Below are positions 17,057-26,082 of a DNA stretch of 64,000 nucleotides, piece after piece (the first letter of the stretch is position 1; every line of letters begins with the position of its first letter). Source of the stretch: Bacillota bacterium (lineage in GTDB: Bacteria; Bacillota; Clostridia; Acetivibrionales; DTU013). Under the pieces are notes generated by a model that saw nothing but the letters and a program-made list of their open reading frames with translations, ran no database searches and was not told where the DNA came from. Location of the stretch: NCBI GenBank assembly GCA_023433505.1, contig JAEZCO010000070.1:1-64000 (forward strand), in the 5' to 3' direction. A program made the translations under genes and the position numbers.

Positions 17057-17157
17057 TCCCTTTTGACGCTAAAGCCAGCGGGGACACATCTGCCTGAGAA
17101 GGAGAGAGCCTTTTTGAGCGGGACAGGTGTTGACCTGAAATGTAAACGAGGTAAAGA

Positions 17158-18009
17158 ATGGCTTCCATGGAGCTTTTGGCATATGCGAAAATAAATTTGT
17201 CCCTTGATGTCCTGGGAAAAAGGGAGGACGGCTATCACGAAGTAAGAATGATCCTGCAGAGCATAGGGCTTCATGATGTGGTCAGTATCGAAAAGGCGGC
17301 TGCCGGCATTACGGTAAGCAGCAGCAGCAGGTGGGTGCCTTCGGATCTGGATAATATCGCAGGCAAGGCGGCTTTGGTGATAACCGGAAAATACGGAATC
17401 AAGGACGGTTTGAAAATACATATCAAGAAGAATATACCCGTTGCGGCAGGATTGGCCGGAGGCAGTACAAATGCGGCGGTGGTATTGCAGGGCATCAATG
17501 ATTTGTTTTCACTGGGCATGAGCAATACTGAGCTTATGGCGCTGGGAAAACAGATCGGGGCGGATGTTCCGTTTTGCATGACAGGCGGTACAATGCTGGC
17601 GGAAGGAATAGGCGAAAAGCTTACAGCCCTGCCAGGCTTCAGCGGAGTGAACCTGGTGTTGTTAAAGCCAAAAATCGGAGTGTCTACCGCATGGGTATAT
17701 AAAAATCTTGATATTGGTAAAATAGTAGACAGACCGGACACAGAAATGCTAATAGACGCCCTGGCAGGCGGAGATATCAGTAAGGCTGCCGTAAATATGA
17801 GGAATGTCCTTGAAGGTGTGACGATTCCAAAGTATACAGTGGTGCAGGAAGCGAAGGACAGACTGATGGCGCTCGGCGCCAGCGGCAGTATGATGAGCGG
17901 AAGCGGTCCGGCGGTGTTCGGCATATTTACAGACAGACAGAGGGCGAAAAAAGCTTATGATGCCTCAAAAGACAGCCGGTGGGATAGATTTTTAACCTTT
18001 ACCAGATAG
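17158..18009 (+). CDS. ispE: 4-diphosphocytidyl-2-C-methyl-D-erythritol kinase
   Basis: 283 residues, GHMP kinase family. It phosphorylates CDP-ME in the MEP isoprenoid pathway in the cytosol. Seen: AKINLSL with the catalytic Lys (about residue 11), KREDGYHEV, the ATP-binding PVAAGLAGGSTNAA (about 95-108), the catalytic Asp in IGADVPFCM (about 137) and the C-terminal SGSMMSGSGPAVFG. The glycine-loop carries Asn where most have Asp (GGSSD), which should be tolerated. The usual neighbour is a regulator gene, as here with GntR. The ribosome site GAGGTAAAG is moderate. Confidence 0.93.
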   Translation: MASMELLAYAKINLSLDVLGKREDGYHEVRMILQSIGLHDVVSIEKAAAGITVSSSSRWVPSDLDNIAGKAALVITGKYGIKDGLKIHIKKNIPVAAGLAGGSTNAAVVLQGINDLFSLGMSNTELMALGKQIGADVPFCMTGGTMLAEGIGEKLTALPGFSGVNLVLLKPKIGVSTAWVYKNLDIGKIVDRPDTEMLIDALAGGDISKAAVNMRNVLEGVTIPKYTVVQEAKDRLMALGASGSMMSGSGPAVFGIFTDRQRAKKAYDASKDSRWDRFLTFTR

Positions 18010-18090
18010 CAAGCGGGAGTGAGGATTACGGTTAAGCCCGGCTTGGAGAGAGACCCGCATTGAAACAGTATAAGTGAGGAGACATAAAAT

Positions 18091-18774
18091 ATGGCAGGTA
18101 AATTATCAAAAGTGAATCTGAATGATTACAAACCCTTGAGAGAAGTTATATTCAATACGCTGAGAGAAGCGATAATTGTGGGCGAGCTGAAGCCGGGTGA
18201 AAGGCTTATGGAAGTGCAGCTGGCAGAAAAAATGGGCGTAAGCAGGACTCCGGTGCGGGAAGCCATAAGAAAGCTTGAATTGGAAGGCCTGGTTGACATG
18301 CTTCCGAGGAAAGGGGCCCATGTAGCGGACCTGTCGGTAAAAGATATTATGGATGTGCTGGAAGTCAGGTCCACCCTTGACGGTCTTGCATCCATGCTGT
18401 CGGCGGAAAGAATAACCGACGAGGAGCTAAAGGAATTAAAGCATATCCATACGCAGTTTATCAATTATGTAGAAAAAGACAATCTGCAGGGCTCAATTAA
18501 AAAAGATGTTGAGTTTCACGACGTCATCTACCGCTCCTCCAGAAATGACAAGCTGATACAGATTGCAAACAATCTGAGGGAGCAGGTGCAAAGGTTCAGG
18601 GTCATTTATATCAAGGATTACAGCAGTACCCAGGAGCTTGTTAAAGAACATGTTGAAATTTTAGAAAGCATCACGAGAAAAGACCCCGAGCTGGCCAGGA
18701 AATGTGCTCAAATGCATATTTTAAACCAGGAGGAGACCATCATCAAAGCCGTAAAAAGAAATAATATGGTTTAA
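18091..18774 (+). CDS. GntR family regulator, FadR/FCD subfamily
   Basis: 227 residues. The N-terminal winged HTH (about 12-75) has the GntR signature ELKPGERLMEVQLAEKMGVSRTPVREAIRKLELEGLV. The C-terminal all-helical FCD domain (about 85-220) retains the D..FH and HIL His/Asp set that usually binds a metal or organic acid. GAGGAG lies 9 nt upstream of the ATG. It follows ispE in many clostridia without a known regulatory link. A terminator follows. Confidence 0.9.
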   Translation: MAGKLSKVNLNDYKPLREVIFNTLREAIIVGELKPGERLMEVQLAEKMGVSRTPVREAIRKLELEGLVDMLPRKGAHVADLSVKDIMDVLEVRSTLDGLASMLSAERITDEELKELKHIHTQFINYVEKDNLQGSIKKDVEFHDVIYRSSRNDKLIQIANNLREQVQRFRVIYIKDYSSTQELVKEHVEILESITRKDPELARKCAQMHILNQEETIIKAVKRNNMV

Positions 18775-18849
18775 AAGATCACGGAAAACGATTTATAGAG
18801 TTTAGGATGCAGCAACTGAAAAAGGATTCAATGGTGCATTTTATCAATG

Positions 18850-18882
18850 ATATACCTGAAAATGTCAGGTATATTCTGTTTT
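18850..18882 (+). terminator. Rho-independent terminator after gntR
   Basis: ATATACCTGA pairs with TCAGGTATAT across a short AAATG loop, followed by TCTGTTTTT. The region from here to 19118 shows no gene. Confidence 0.88.
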
Positions 18883-19118
18883 TAGGAGGATTTCGCCGGT
18901 GCATTAGAATTATTACTACATATTTTGTACTCGAAATTCATCCAGTTCACACAAAATTCATATAGACTAATTATAATATATACTATTTAGAAAAAAACTA
19001 GGCTTTGTCAGGCATAGGCGGATATTTCTCAGGACCTGGGAGAGATAAACCAAAGCGTGGATGGCCGGTATTTCTAAAAACAATGGGAATTGTAAATTTA
19101 TTATAAACAATGCGAAAT

Positions 19119-19147
19119 TTGTCATATAATTGTCAATTTTCTATGAT
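19119..19147 (+). promoter_or_regulatory. Probable promoter of recombinase module 1
   Basis: TTGTCA (19119-19124), 17-nt spacer, TATGAT (19142-19147). It leaves a leader of about 135 nt with a GC-rich hairpin near 19167-19213 before the recombinase start. Confidence 0.55.
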
Positions 19148-19289
19148 ATTATCATTGGATAGAAAAAACCCCCGGGCGGGACATAGAATGGCAGACAGTT
19201 TTGGCAGAGCCGGGTTCCTTTTGAAGGAGTCGGATTGGATTTATTGACAGAGATATCTTACATTTTTAGTTGGAGATGGAATTGTTAGC

Positions 19290-20150
19290 ATGTTATTGAT
19301 TCAATTGATTGAATGTTTCAGAAAGCATATGATCTCTATTGACAAAGCCCTTGAGACCATCAAGGGATATGGCATCGAGTTGAACCTTTTGAATAGGTAC
19401 TTATCGGAAAAGTACAACGGTTTGATTTATGTGGAGGACATCGCGGTGCAGGATCTGGAGGAGTATCTTTCCTATCTGAAGGACAAAGGCTATGCGCCTG
19501 CAAGCCGAAGCCGCACGATTTATATCATCCGGGCATTTTACAATTTCTGTTACAAGAAGGAATACATTTCCAAAAACATTGCCGTTAATCTGGAAGCCGT
19601 TCCTGTACCCGAAAAGGAAAGGGTTTATCTATCCCAGGAGGAGATGAAATCCTTAATTGGCGGAATAAATTCCCCCATAATCAAGCTGATTGTAAATACT
19701 CTTTTTTTCACAGGCATGAGAATTTCGGAGTGCCTCAATCTTTTGCTGAAGGATGTGGACCTGAAGGAGGGAATCATCACTGTCCGCAATACAAAAAACA
19801 AGCAAGACCGGCAAATTCCCATTCATAAGGACCTGGCAGAGGCTTTTTCAAATTACATCAAGAATTGGAGGAATGGAGCCGGGAACCCTTATTTCTTTTG
19901 CCTTAACAGCCTATGCAGGATTTCACCCGACCATGTCAACAAGGTGCTGCACAAAACCACAGAATCTCTTAAAATGGACAAACATGTGACCTGCCACATA
20001 ATCCGGCACAGCTTTGCAAGCTGTCTTGTGGCCAGGAATATAAACATCGTGAACATTCAAAAATTACTGGGACACAAGGATTTATCCACAACATCCATCT
20101 ACACTCATACCAATCTTGTGGAACTGAAAAAAGCGGTGAATACTATTTAA
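19290..20150 (+). CDS. Tyrosine recombinase, module copy 1
   Basis: 286 residues, XerC/D-like size. An N-terminal core-binding SAM-like domain covers about 1-100 and the catalytic domain about 110-286. All catalytic residues are present: Arg144 (GMRISE), Lys169 (NTKNKQ), His236 and Arg239 (HIIRH), His262 (LLGHKD) and the nucleophile Tyr271 (SIYTH). It is probably active in strand exchange. It differs from the housekeeping XerC/XerD in being paired with a DNA-binding gene 29 bp downstream and in being duplicated, with roughly 60% identity by eye to the enzyme at 21222. The ribosome site is weak. Confidence 0.9.
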   Translation: MLLIQLIECFRKHMISIDKALETIKGYGIELNLLNRYLSEKYNGLIYVEDIAVQDLEEYLSYLKDKGYAPASRSRTIYIIRAFYNFCYKKEYISKNIAVNLEAVPVPEKERVYLSQEEMKSLIGGINSPIIKLIVNTLFFTGMRISECLNLLLKDVDLKEGIITVRNTKNKQDRQIPIHKDLAEAFSNYIKNWRNGAGNPYFFCLNSLCRISPDHVNKVLHKTTESLKMDKHVTCHIIRHSFASCLVARNINIVNIQKLLGHKDLSTTSIYTHTNLVELKKAVNTI

Positions 20151-20179
20151 CGGAAAGAGGTGGAAGGCATATTACCAGG

Positions 20180-20923
20180 ATGGCAAAATCAAACGAAAAG
20201 GACAGGGATATCTATATAAAAGACTGTCTTGCGGAGGGAGAGACCAGGGAAAAAATCGCACAAAGGCTGGGATACCACAATTGGAGAGGCCTTGATATCT
20301 TCATGAGACGCCAGGGCATGAAGTGGGATTCACGTAAAAATAATTACTATTCCATGGGTGATGCGGGCTATCTGTATGAAAACTCAAAAATCCAGACCAT
20401 CATTTCCATGTTTGACAATATGGAGGCAGATCCCAAAAACATAGCAACTCAGGCGGGCTTTAAAAATCACCACGAGATGGCGGCATACATGAAAGCCAAC
20501 AATTATGTGTGGTCGCATGATATAAGCAACTATATTATGAATTCCGCCCGGAACGACATTATTGCCGGGGAAATCACAGACAGCGGTGATGCCGGGGAGT
20601 GCCCCGGCGTACAGGATGATTTGGATGGCAAAACCGATATTTCCAAGTATTTGCCGTTACTGGACCTGCTGATGAAGAACAAGGAAAAACTTGCCGTCCT
20701 GTTTTCGGAAGCTGCGCCCACCATTCCGCGATATACTGTATCCGGTATCATAAGGACGAAAAGCTTCTATATGTCCGACAGAATAGCCAGGCTCATAAGC
20801 GATTACAGCCGGAGTAAAAACATCAGCCAGAAAGAGATCGTCGAAGCTGCTATTATTGAGTTTTTGTGCAAATACTCCTATAAGGAGGAAGTAAGTAAAA
20901 TGCTGGATTCAAGCGATGTATAG
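20180..20923 (+). CDS. HTH-HTH-RHH DNA-binding companion, module copy 1
   Basis: 247 residues, family not recognised. Two related HTH-like repeats occur at about 22-57 (REKIAQRLGY.NWRGLD..MRRQGMKW) and 84-118 (KNIATQAGF.NHHEMAAYMKANNYVW); both end in W/V-W-x-x-x-x-x-NY. A polar linker with a hydrophobic helix pair follows (150-178). The last 60 residues (SFYMSDRIARLISDYS...ISQKEIVEAAIIEFL) look like a ribbon-helix-helix/CopG-type DNA-binding unit. It is co-oriented with the recombinase and is duplicated with it at 22099. A role as accessory factor or target-site regulator of the recombinase is inference. Confidence 0.75.
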   Translation: MAKSNEKDRDIYIKDCLAEGETREKIAQRLGYHNWRGLDIFMRRQGMKWDSRKNNYYSMGDAGYLYENSKIQTIISMFDNMEADPKNIATQAGFKNHHEMAAYMKANNYVWSHDISNYIMNSARNDIIAGEITDSGDAGECPGVQDDLDGKTDISKYLPLLDLLMKNKEKLAVLFSEAAPTIPRYTVSGIIRTKSFYMSDRIARLISDYSRSKNISQKEIVEAAIIEFLCKYSYKEEVSKMLDSSDV

Positions 20924-21028
20924 CTAAGAGATACACTTGTCATACCTGCGAGGGCCAGGGATATTCGCTTGAGTCGGAATGAAGGAAAACTTGGTTGAAT
21001 TTTTATAGATAACGTATGATTTTGTGTA

Positions 21029-21072
21029 CCTGCCCCAATTTACCTACAGGTAAAGGTATGGCAGGCTTTTTT
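21029..21072 (+). terminator. Terminator between the two recombinase modules
   Basis: CCTGCC (21029-21034) pairs with GGCAGG (21060-21065), with an inner TTTACCTACAGGTAAA stem, then six T. It separates module 1 from module 2. No gene is seen in 20924-21221. Confidence 0.85.
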
Positions 21073-21221
21073 ATGCGGATTTCGGGGATAGCCCTTCCGC
21101 CAGCTTTCCGCCTTGCGCCAAAGCGTATATTCATTTGGCATTCTGGAAATAATTCCATTTGTTTAAAACATGTTTGCTTGATAAATACCGAATGGATGGG
21201 CAAGAGGGCAGGAGCGTCATA

Positions 21222-22085
21222 ATGATACTATTGATGAAAGCAGCCGGGCTGTTTGAAAAGCATATGAAATGCAGCGACAAATCGGGTGAGACAATAAAGG
21301 GGTATATGACAGAACTGAACCAATTCAATGTTTTTCTGACGAAAAAATATAATGGGCCGGTTTACATCGAGGAAGTGGCCGTTCAGGACCTTGAGGACTA
21401 TCTGCACATGCTCAGGGAAAAGGGAAATGCCCCTTCCAGCAGAAGCCGGTCGATTTACATCCTGCGGGCATATATGAACTTTTGCTGTAAAAGGGAGTTG
21501 GTATCCAAAAATATCGGCAAGATGATAGAGCCTATTCCCGTACCGGAAAAAGAAAGGATTTTTCTTACCCCCGAGGATATGGAAATATTGCTGTCTTCGG
21601 TGGATTCTCCCATTGCAAGGCTGATTTTATCTACCCTTTTCTATACCGGTTTGAGGATATCCGAATGCTTGAACCTGCAGATCCGGGATGTGGACCTGAA
21701 AAGCGGCATTATTTCGGTAAAGAATACAAAAAACAAAAAAGACAGGCAGATACCCATCCACAGGGATTTGAACCCCATGCTGGGGGACTATTTGAAGAAT
21801 TGGAGAACAGGAGGCTCCGGCCCCTTTTTCTTTACTTCAAGAAATAAAAGCAGGGTTTCCCCGGATTATGTCAACAGAATTTTAACCGAAACCACCCGAC
21901 GGCTCCAATGGGACAAAAAGGTTACCTGTCATATCATCCGCCACAGCTTTGCCAGCAACCTGGTAGCAAAAAACGTGAATATCGTCAATATTCAAAAATT
22001 ACTGGGACACAGCGATCTGGCAACGACGTCGATCTATACGCATGCCAGTATGGAAGAGCTTGCAAATGCCATCAACGCTATCTAA
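21222..22085 (+). CDS. Tyrosine recombinase, module copy 2
   Basis: 287 residues. The catalytic set is complete: Arg145, Lys170, His237/Arg240, His263 and Tyr272. Conserved blocks shared with copy 1 include PVPEKER, TGxRISECLNL, NTKNKxDRQIPIH and VTCHIIRHSFAS. ATG 21222 has AGGAG at 21210-21214; the longer frame from 21159 has no comparable site. Its companion gene starts 13 bp after the stop, with an AAAGGAG site spanning the stop. Divergence from copy 1 shows that the duplication is old and that both copies are kept intact. Confidence 0.9.
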   Translation: MILLMKAAGLFEKHMKCSDKSGETIKGYMTELNQFNVFLTKKYNGPVYIEEVAVQDLEDYLHMLREKGNAPSSRSRSIYILRAYMNFCCKRELVSKNIGKMIEPIPVPEKERIFLTPEDMEILLSSVDSPIARLILSTLFYTGLRISECLNLQIRDVDLKSGIISVKNTKNKKDRQIPIHRDLNPMLGDYLKNWRTGGSGPFFFTSRNKSRVSPDYVNRILTETTRRLQWDKKVTCHIIRHSFASNLVAKNVNIVNIQKLLGHSDLATTSIYTHASMEELANAINAI

Positions 22086-22098
22086 AGGAGAAAGTATA

Positions 22099-22857
22099 TT
22101 GTTTGAAAAAGCAGCGGTTAACGAAAATGAAAGAGTGACATTTATTCAGAAGCATCTCCAAACAGGCAAGACCAGAGAGGAGCTGGGAGCCATGCTTGGC
22201 TACAAAAGCTGGAGAGGACTTGACATTTTAATGCGAAGGCATGGGATGAAATGGAACTCCGGGGAGAACGTTTATTATATTCCCAGGGAATCAGCAGATA
22301 GAAATACTTCCGGCAGCCTCCTCTCCAGGACTTCCAAGATCATTTCCGGTTTCCGGGAAAAAGAAGCCGACCCTATGGAAATCGCACAAAGAGCCGGTTT
22401 TGAAAACCACCGCCAGCTTTCAGCCTACATGGATGCCCGCGGGTTTGTATGGTCCGCCGAAATAAACAACTATGTTGAAAAAGCATTAAACGAAGAGAGC
22501 CTCAAACCCTACACTCAAACAGAACGCATGTCGGATGCAGGAGATAACGGTATGCCCCTTCAGTCTCCGGAGCTGGAAAAGTACCTGCCCTTTCTGGAGA
22601 CCCTTTCAAAGCACAAAGAAAGGCTGCTGGACTTGCTTATGCCTGAATCAGCGCCGGGAACCTTACCAAGATATACGGTGCCGGGAATAACTCGTACCAA
22701 AAGCTTTTACATGTCGGATTTGCTGTCACAGCTGCTCTATGAATTCAGCCGATGCAAAAATATCAGCCAGAAGGAAATTATTGAAGCGGCAATCATCGAA
22801 TTCTTACGGAAGTACTCCTTTAAAAAACAGGTGGATGAGCTGCTGGGACGGAACTGA
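22099..22857 (+). CDS. HTH-HTH-RHH DNA-binding companion, module copy 2
   Basis: 252 residues, paralogue of the protein at 20180. The same architecture is visible: HTH-like repeats (REELGAMLGYKSWRGLD..MRRHGMKW and MEIAQRAGFENHRQLSAYMDARGFVW) and a C-terminal RHH-like segment (SFYMSDLLSQLLYEFS...ISQKEIIEAAIIEFL). The segments RYTV.GI.RTKSFYMSD and ISQKEI are the best conserved between copies, so the RHH end probably binds the most constrained target. The start is TTG 22099, with AAAGGAG at 22084-22090. The central linker is the least conserved part. Confidence 0.75.
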   Translation: MFEKAAVNENERVTFIQKHLQTGKTREELGAMLGYKSWRGLDILMRRHGMKWNSGENVYYIPRESADRNTSGSLLSRTSKIISGFREKEADPMEIAQRAGFENHRQLSAYMDARGFVWSAEINNYVEKALNEESLKPYTQTERMSDAGDNGMPLQSPELEKYLPFLETLSKHKERLLDLLMPESAPGTLPRYTVPGITRTKSFYMSDLLSQLLYEFSRCKNISQKEIIEAAIIEFLRKYSFKKQVDELLGRN

Positions 22858-22895
22858 ACATTTCAAAAATACTCCTGATATTTAAAATCTGAACA

Positions 22896-22919
22896 ACGGC
22901 TGCAGTCGCCGTGATTTTT
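22896..22919 (+). terminator. Terminator after recombinase module 2
   Basis: ACGGC/GCCGT stem with a seven-base loop, followed by GATTTTT. It separates the module from the S-layer gene. Confidence 0.6.
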
Positions 22920-22982
22920 CTATGCTTTTTTGCGGCACCGTCAAGCAAAGTAATGTTACTATAAGCTTTTTCTATGCTTAAA

Positions 22983-23000
22983 TTTCATAAGCTTATGAAA
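22983..23000. promoter_or_regulatory. Perfect 18-bp palindrome upstream of the S-layer gene
   Basis: TTTCATAAGCTTATGAAA is a perfect palindrome, about 180 nt upstream of the S-layer ATG. Just upstream, the 13-mer TTTTTCTATGCTT occurs twice (22915-22927 and 22967-22979). A weak promoter-like pair TTATGA (22993-22998), 18 nt, GATAAT (23017-23022) overlaps it. It could be an operator or a recombinase/RHH site. Nothing else is seen in 22858-23178 apart from the terminator. Confidence 0.5.
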
Positions 23001-23178
23001 AATCACACTTAGAAAAGATAATGAATAACAAATGGCGTTTAAGAAGGTCAATAAAAGCCTTTCATAGCAGCGCTTCCAAGCTTTGTCTGTCTCTGCCGAA
23101 CATCCGGTTTAACCCGGCTTTAAGCCTATGTAACATCAGCCTTTATCCCCAAATTTAATATTAGGAGGATTTGAGAGT

Positions 23179-25707
23179 ATGAGAAATCTCAAAAAGTTAT
23201 TTGCAGTAATCGTGACGATAGCCATGATCGCTACTTTCGCGATTCCTGCATTTGCTGCTGCTCCAGCCGATGTCAAAGGCACGGATTATGAGGGCGCAGT
23301 AACAAGATTGGTAGCTCTTGGTGTAATCACCGGTTATCCGGATGGAACCTTCGGGCCCAAGGATTCCATCACAAGGGCACAGTTTGCGGCAGTAGTAGTA
23401 AGGGCACTTGGGTATGAAGAAGTTGCAACAGCTTCAAAAGGGACCACCAAGTTTTCAGACGTAGCTGCAAATCACTGGGCAAGCGGCTATATAAACCTCG
23501 CAGTCAGCCTTGGCATCATCAAGGGCAATCCCAACGGTACTTTTACTCCTGATACACCGGTTCTTTACGAACAGGCGGTCACCATGGTAGTAAGAGCACT
23601 TGGACAGGATTATCTGGCTGAGCACAAAGGCGGATATCCCAGCGGCTATATGGTACAGGCCAAGCTTATCGGTTTCACCGATGATGTCAAGGGTCTTTCC
23701 GGAACAGCTGCAACCAGAGGTATCGTGGCACAGCTGATTGACAATGCAAAAGACGACCCAATATATGAACAGACAGGTTTCGGTGACAGCCCGGAGTATT
23801 CAGCAAGTGATGAAACCTTCCTGAGCAGACTTGGAATGGAACTTAAGGCTGTGAATGATGAAGTAATCGTTACAGGAACTCCCGGGCAGACAGGCTTGGA
23901 TGAAAATACTATTGCCGTTGGAAGCAGAGAGCTTACGGTTATTCCAGGCATGTTTGACATTGAATCCGTTTTCGGCAAAAAGGTTGATCTTTGGACAAAC
24001 GATGACGGAGATGTAGTACTGGCTGATAGCATTACAGGAACTACAGTGGCTGTTGAGGAAGTAACCGATGTCGTTTATAAAAAAGACACAACAACAGTGA
24101 CGGTTAATCTTGTAGATGGTACTGACGACAAAGAGTATACTTTTGATAATGATTCAGGGATCGGGGCTTTGGAAAATCTCAAAACAGCCGATGCAGAAGA
24201 TGTACTTGACAATGCTTTAAAATATGATGTTGATATGTCTAAGATTACGTTTACTGTTGACGACGACGGCAACCTGTTCTTTGTAAATGCTGTCAAGTTT
24301 GACGCTTCCAAAAAGCTCGATGCAGATCCCGTAGAAAATACTACGGCTAAATCAATTAAGATATTTGGCAGCTACTATATCAAATACGATGATGAAAGTG
24401 CAGCAAGAACAGTAATCGAAAAGAACGGCGAGATTGTCGACTGGACTGCGCTTAAAGCGGACGATGTTATCTTCTATATTGCCGGTCAAGGCGATAAGGA
24501 TGAGATGGATAGCAATTACGTTTATATCAAAGCGACAAACAAGACCGTGGCAGGAACTCTTGAAGGAGCAAAACCCAATACAACAGCCGCAACCAGCTTA
24601 AAGGTCGAAGGCACGTGGTATGATGTTTCCATTGCTAAAACAAGCCTTCCCGTGGGATCGGATGTTGGCGAAGAAGTAAAACTTACTCTTGACCCAGCCG
24701 GTAAGGTATATGAATATGACGATTCCGTAGATTCTTCAAATGATAAGTACGGCGTGGTTTTGGGCAATGAAATATCATCAGCACTGGGTGATACGGATTA
24801 CAAGGTTAAACTTCTGACAGCTGCGGGCGACGAGATAATTTATACCGTAGCAGATGAAGACGAAACAGCATCTTTCAGGGGACAGTTTGGAACAATCAAT
24901 GCTCAAAACAGCCTAAAAGGCCAATTGGTTGCTTTCCACATAGGATCCGACGGAGAAATTGACAGCATATCAAATAACAATAGTAATGTTGCAAACGGTC
25001 CGTTTACCAATAAAACATTTGATACCAGCAGAAAGACATTTAACAATATCGGATTGACCGATGATGCCGTTATCTTCGAAGGCAACAATGCAGATGGCTA
25101 CAGTGCAATCGCTTTGACTGACATTGAAGATGACAGTGCTGCAACAGCAGTAAGGTATTTCAAGGACGGATCAGACATTGATGCAATATTGCTCAGTGCT
25201 TATGATTCTACCACTTCTGATGCATCCTATGCATTGGTTACCGATTGCAGTGAAATCGCTGATGACGAGTTTTCAATCGATATGATCACCACCGCCGGGG
25301 ACAAGTCAATTAGTACATCAAACGGCGTCTATAAGGCAGCTGGCGATGTTGTGACCTATACCCTTGACGGAGACGGCAAGATAAATGCTATCCACACATT
25401 AACAGAAGGCTATGTACTTGACGATGATAGTAATCTTACTGTTCACATTGTCACTGGTACAATCGTTGATGCCAGCTCTTCAAGGATTAAGATTGACGAC
25501 GCTGATGCTGATAGCGATGCGGATTATACTTTCTGGTTTGATGCCGATACTTCAGTAGTGGGTTATGATGAGGACGATACAGGAAACGGCCCGGATCATG
25601 ATACGTTTGAAGCGCTTACTCCTGCTGATGTATACGAAGACATGGTAGTAACTGCATATGTAGACAGCGATAACAACGTCCTGGTCCTTGTTGTGAGTGA
25701 AATGTAA
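23179..25707 (+). CDS. SLH-domain S-layer protein
   Basis: 842 residues. The signal peptide (MRNLKKLFAVIVTIAMIATF..AFAAA) is cleaved near residue 27. SLH repeats lie at about 34-77 (GVITGYPDGTFGPKDSITRAQFA), 88-142 (GIIKGNPNGTFTPDTPVLYEQA) and a degenerate third near 155-195. They anchor the protein to pyruvylated secondary wall polymer. The remaining 640 residues are Asp/Thr/Val-rich beta-structure with no catalytic motif seen, and the whole is very acidic, as for a main S-layer subunit. AGGAGG precedes the ATG and a long leader is likely. It lies directly downstream of the duplicated recombinase modules. Confidence 0.88.
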   Translation: MRNLKKLFAVIVTIAMIATFAIPAFAAAPADVKGTDYEGAVTRLVALGVITGYPDGTFGPKDSITRAQFAAVVVRALGYEEVATASKGTTKFSDVAANHWASGYINLAVSLGIIKGNPNGTFTPDTPVLYEQAVTMVVRALGQDYLAEHKGGYPSGYMVQAKLIGFTDDVKGLSGTAATRGIVAQLIDNAKDDPIYEQTGFGDSPEYSASDETFLSRLGMELKAVNDEVIVTGTPGQTGLDENTIAVGSRELTVIPGMFDIESVFGKKVDLWTNDDGDVVLADSITGTTVAVEEVTDVVYKKDTTTVTVNLVDGTDDKEYTFDNDSGIGALENLKTADAEDVLDNALKYDVDMSKITFTVDDDGNLFFVNAVKFDASKKLDADPVENTTAKSIKIFGSYYIKYDDESAARTVIEKNGEIVDWTALKADDVIFYIAGQGDKDEMDSNYVYIKATNKTVAGTLEGAKPNTTAATSLKVEGTWYDVSIAKTSLPVGSDVGEEVKLTLDPAGKVYEYDDSVDSSNDKYGVVLGNEISSALGDTDYKVKLLTAAGDEIIYTVADEDETASFRGQFGTINAQNSLKGQLVAFHIGSDGEIDSISNNNSNVANGPFTNKTFDTSRKTFNNIGLTDDAVIFEGNNADGYSAIALTDIEDDSAATAVRYFKDGSDIDAILLSAYDSTTSDASYALVTDCSEIADDEFSIDMITTAGDKSISTSNGVYKAAGDVVTYTLDGDGKINAIHTLTEGYVLDDDSNLTVHIVTGTIVDASSSRIKIDDADADSDADYTFWFDADTSVVGYDEDDTGNGPDHDTFEALTPADVYEDMVVTAYVDSDNNVLVLVVSEM

Positions 25708-25767
25708 GTAAACTTAAAGCCCATGCAGGAAATGTCAATAGACGAAGTTTTAAATTTGACATGAAAA

Positions 25768-25807
25768 AAGTGGTACCCCCTTTTCAGTAGGATGAGGGGG
25801 TACCGCT
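25768..25807. terminator. Strong terminator after the S-layer gene
   Basis: AAGTGGTACCCCC pairs with GGGGGTACCGCTT (one G-T pair) across a loop of about 13 nt; A-run before, TTAT after. It can serve both the S-layer gene and the convergent HMA gene. Confidence 0.8.
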
Positions 25808-25872
25808 TATTTGTGAGAACTCATAGGGGCGGGCAGATAAGGAATCCGCCTTATGAGATCTAAAGCTGCCGG

Positions 25873-26082
25873 TTAACCAACTATTTCGTATCCCATTGTC
25901 ATAATTTTCTTTTTTATATCCTGGGGCTTTACCTCCTCGGGATTATAGGCAACCTTCACCTGCTGGCTTTTAAGATCTATATTTACCGTCTCGATTCCAT
26001 TCATCCCTTTAAGCTCTCCCTGGATCTTTCCCGAGCATATGCTGCAGGCGATGGATGGGACATTGAATTCTGTTGTTTCCAT
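25873..26082 (-). CDS. Heavy-metal-associated (CopZ-like) domain protein
   Basis: 69 residues, a single ferredoxin-like HMA domain. The metal motif is IACSICSGKI: CxxC is present but the usual preceding GM is replaced by SI. The end is MGYEIVG. It is a likely cytosolic Cu(I)- or other soft-metal chaperone. No P-type ATPase or CsoR is nearby, so its partner is elsewhere. The start is ATG 26082, with GGAGG in the leader. Confidence 0.85.
   Translation of the reverse strand: METTEFNVPSIACSICSGKIQGELKGMNGIETVNIDLKSQQVKVAYNPEEVKPQDIKKKIMTMGYEIVG

Noticed and set aside
19148..19289. Cyclic-di-GMP riboswitch before recombinase module 1
   Set aside because: The GC-rich leader hairpin lacks the GEMM core and tetraloop-receptor sequences.
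19290..22085. Housekeeping XerC and XerD
   Set aside because: The two enzymes are tandem paralogues each with its own DNA-binding partner; true xerC and xerD are usually unlinked and lack this partner.
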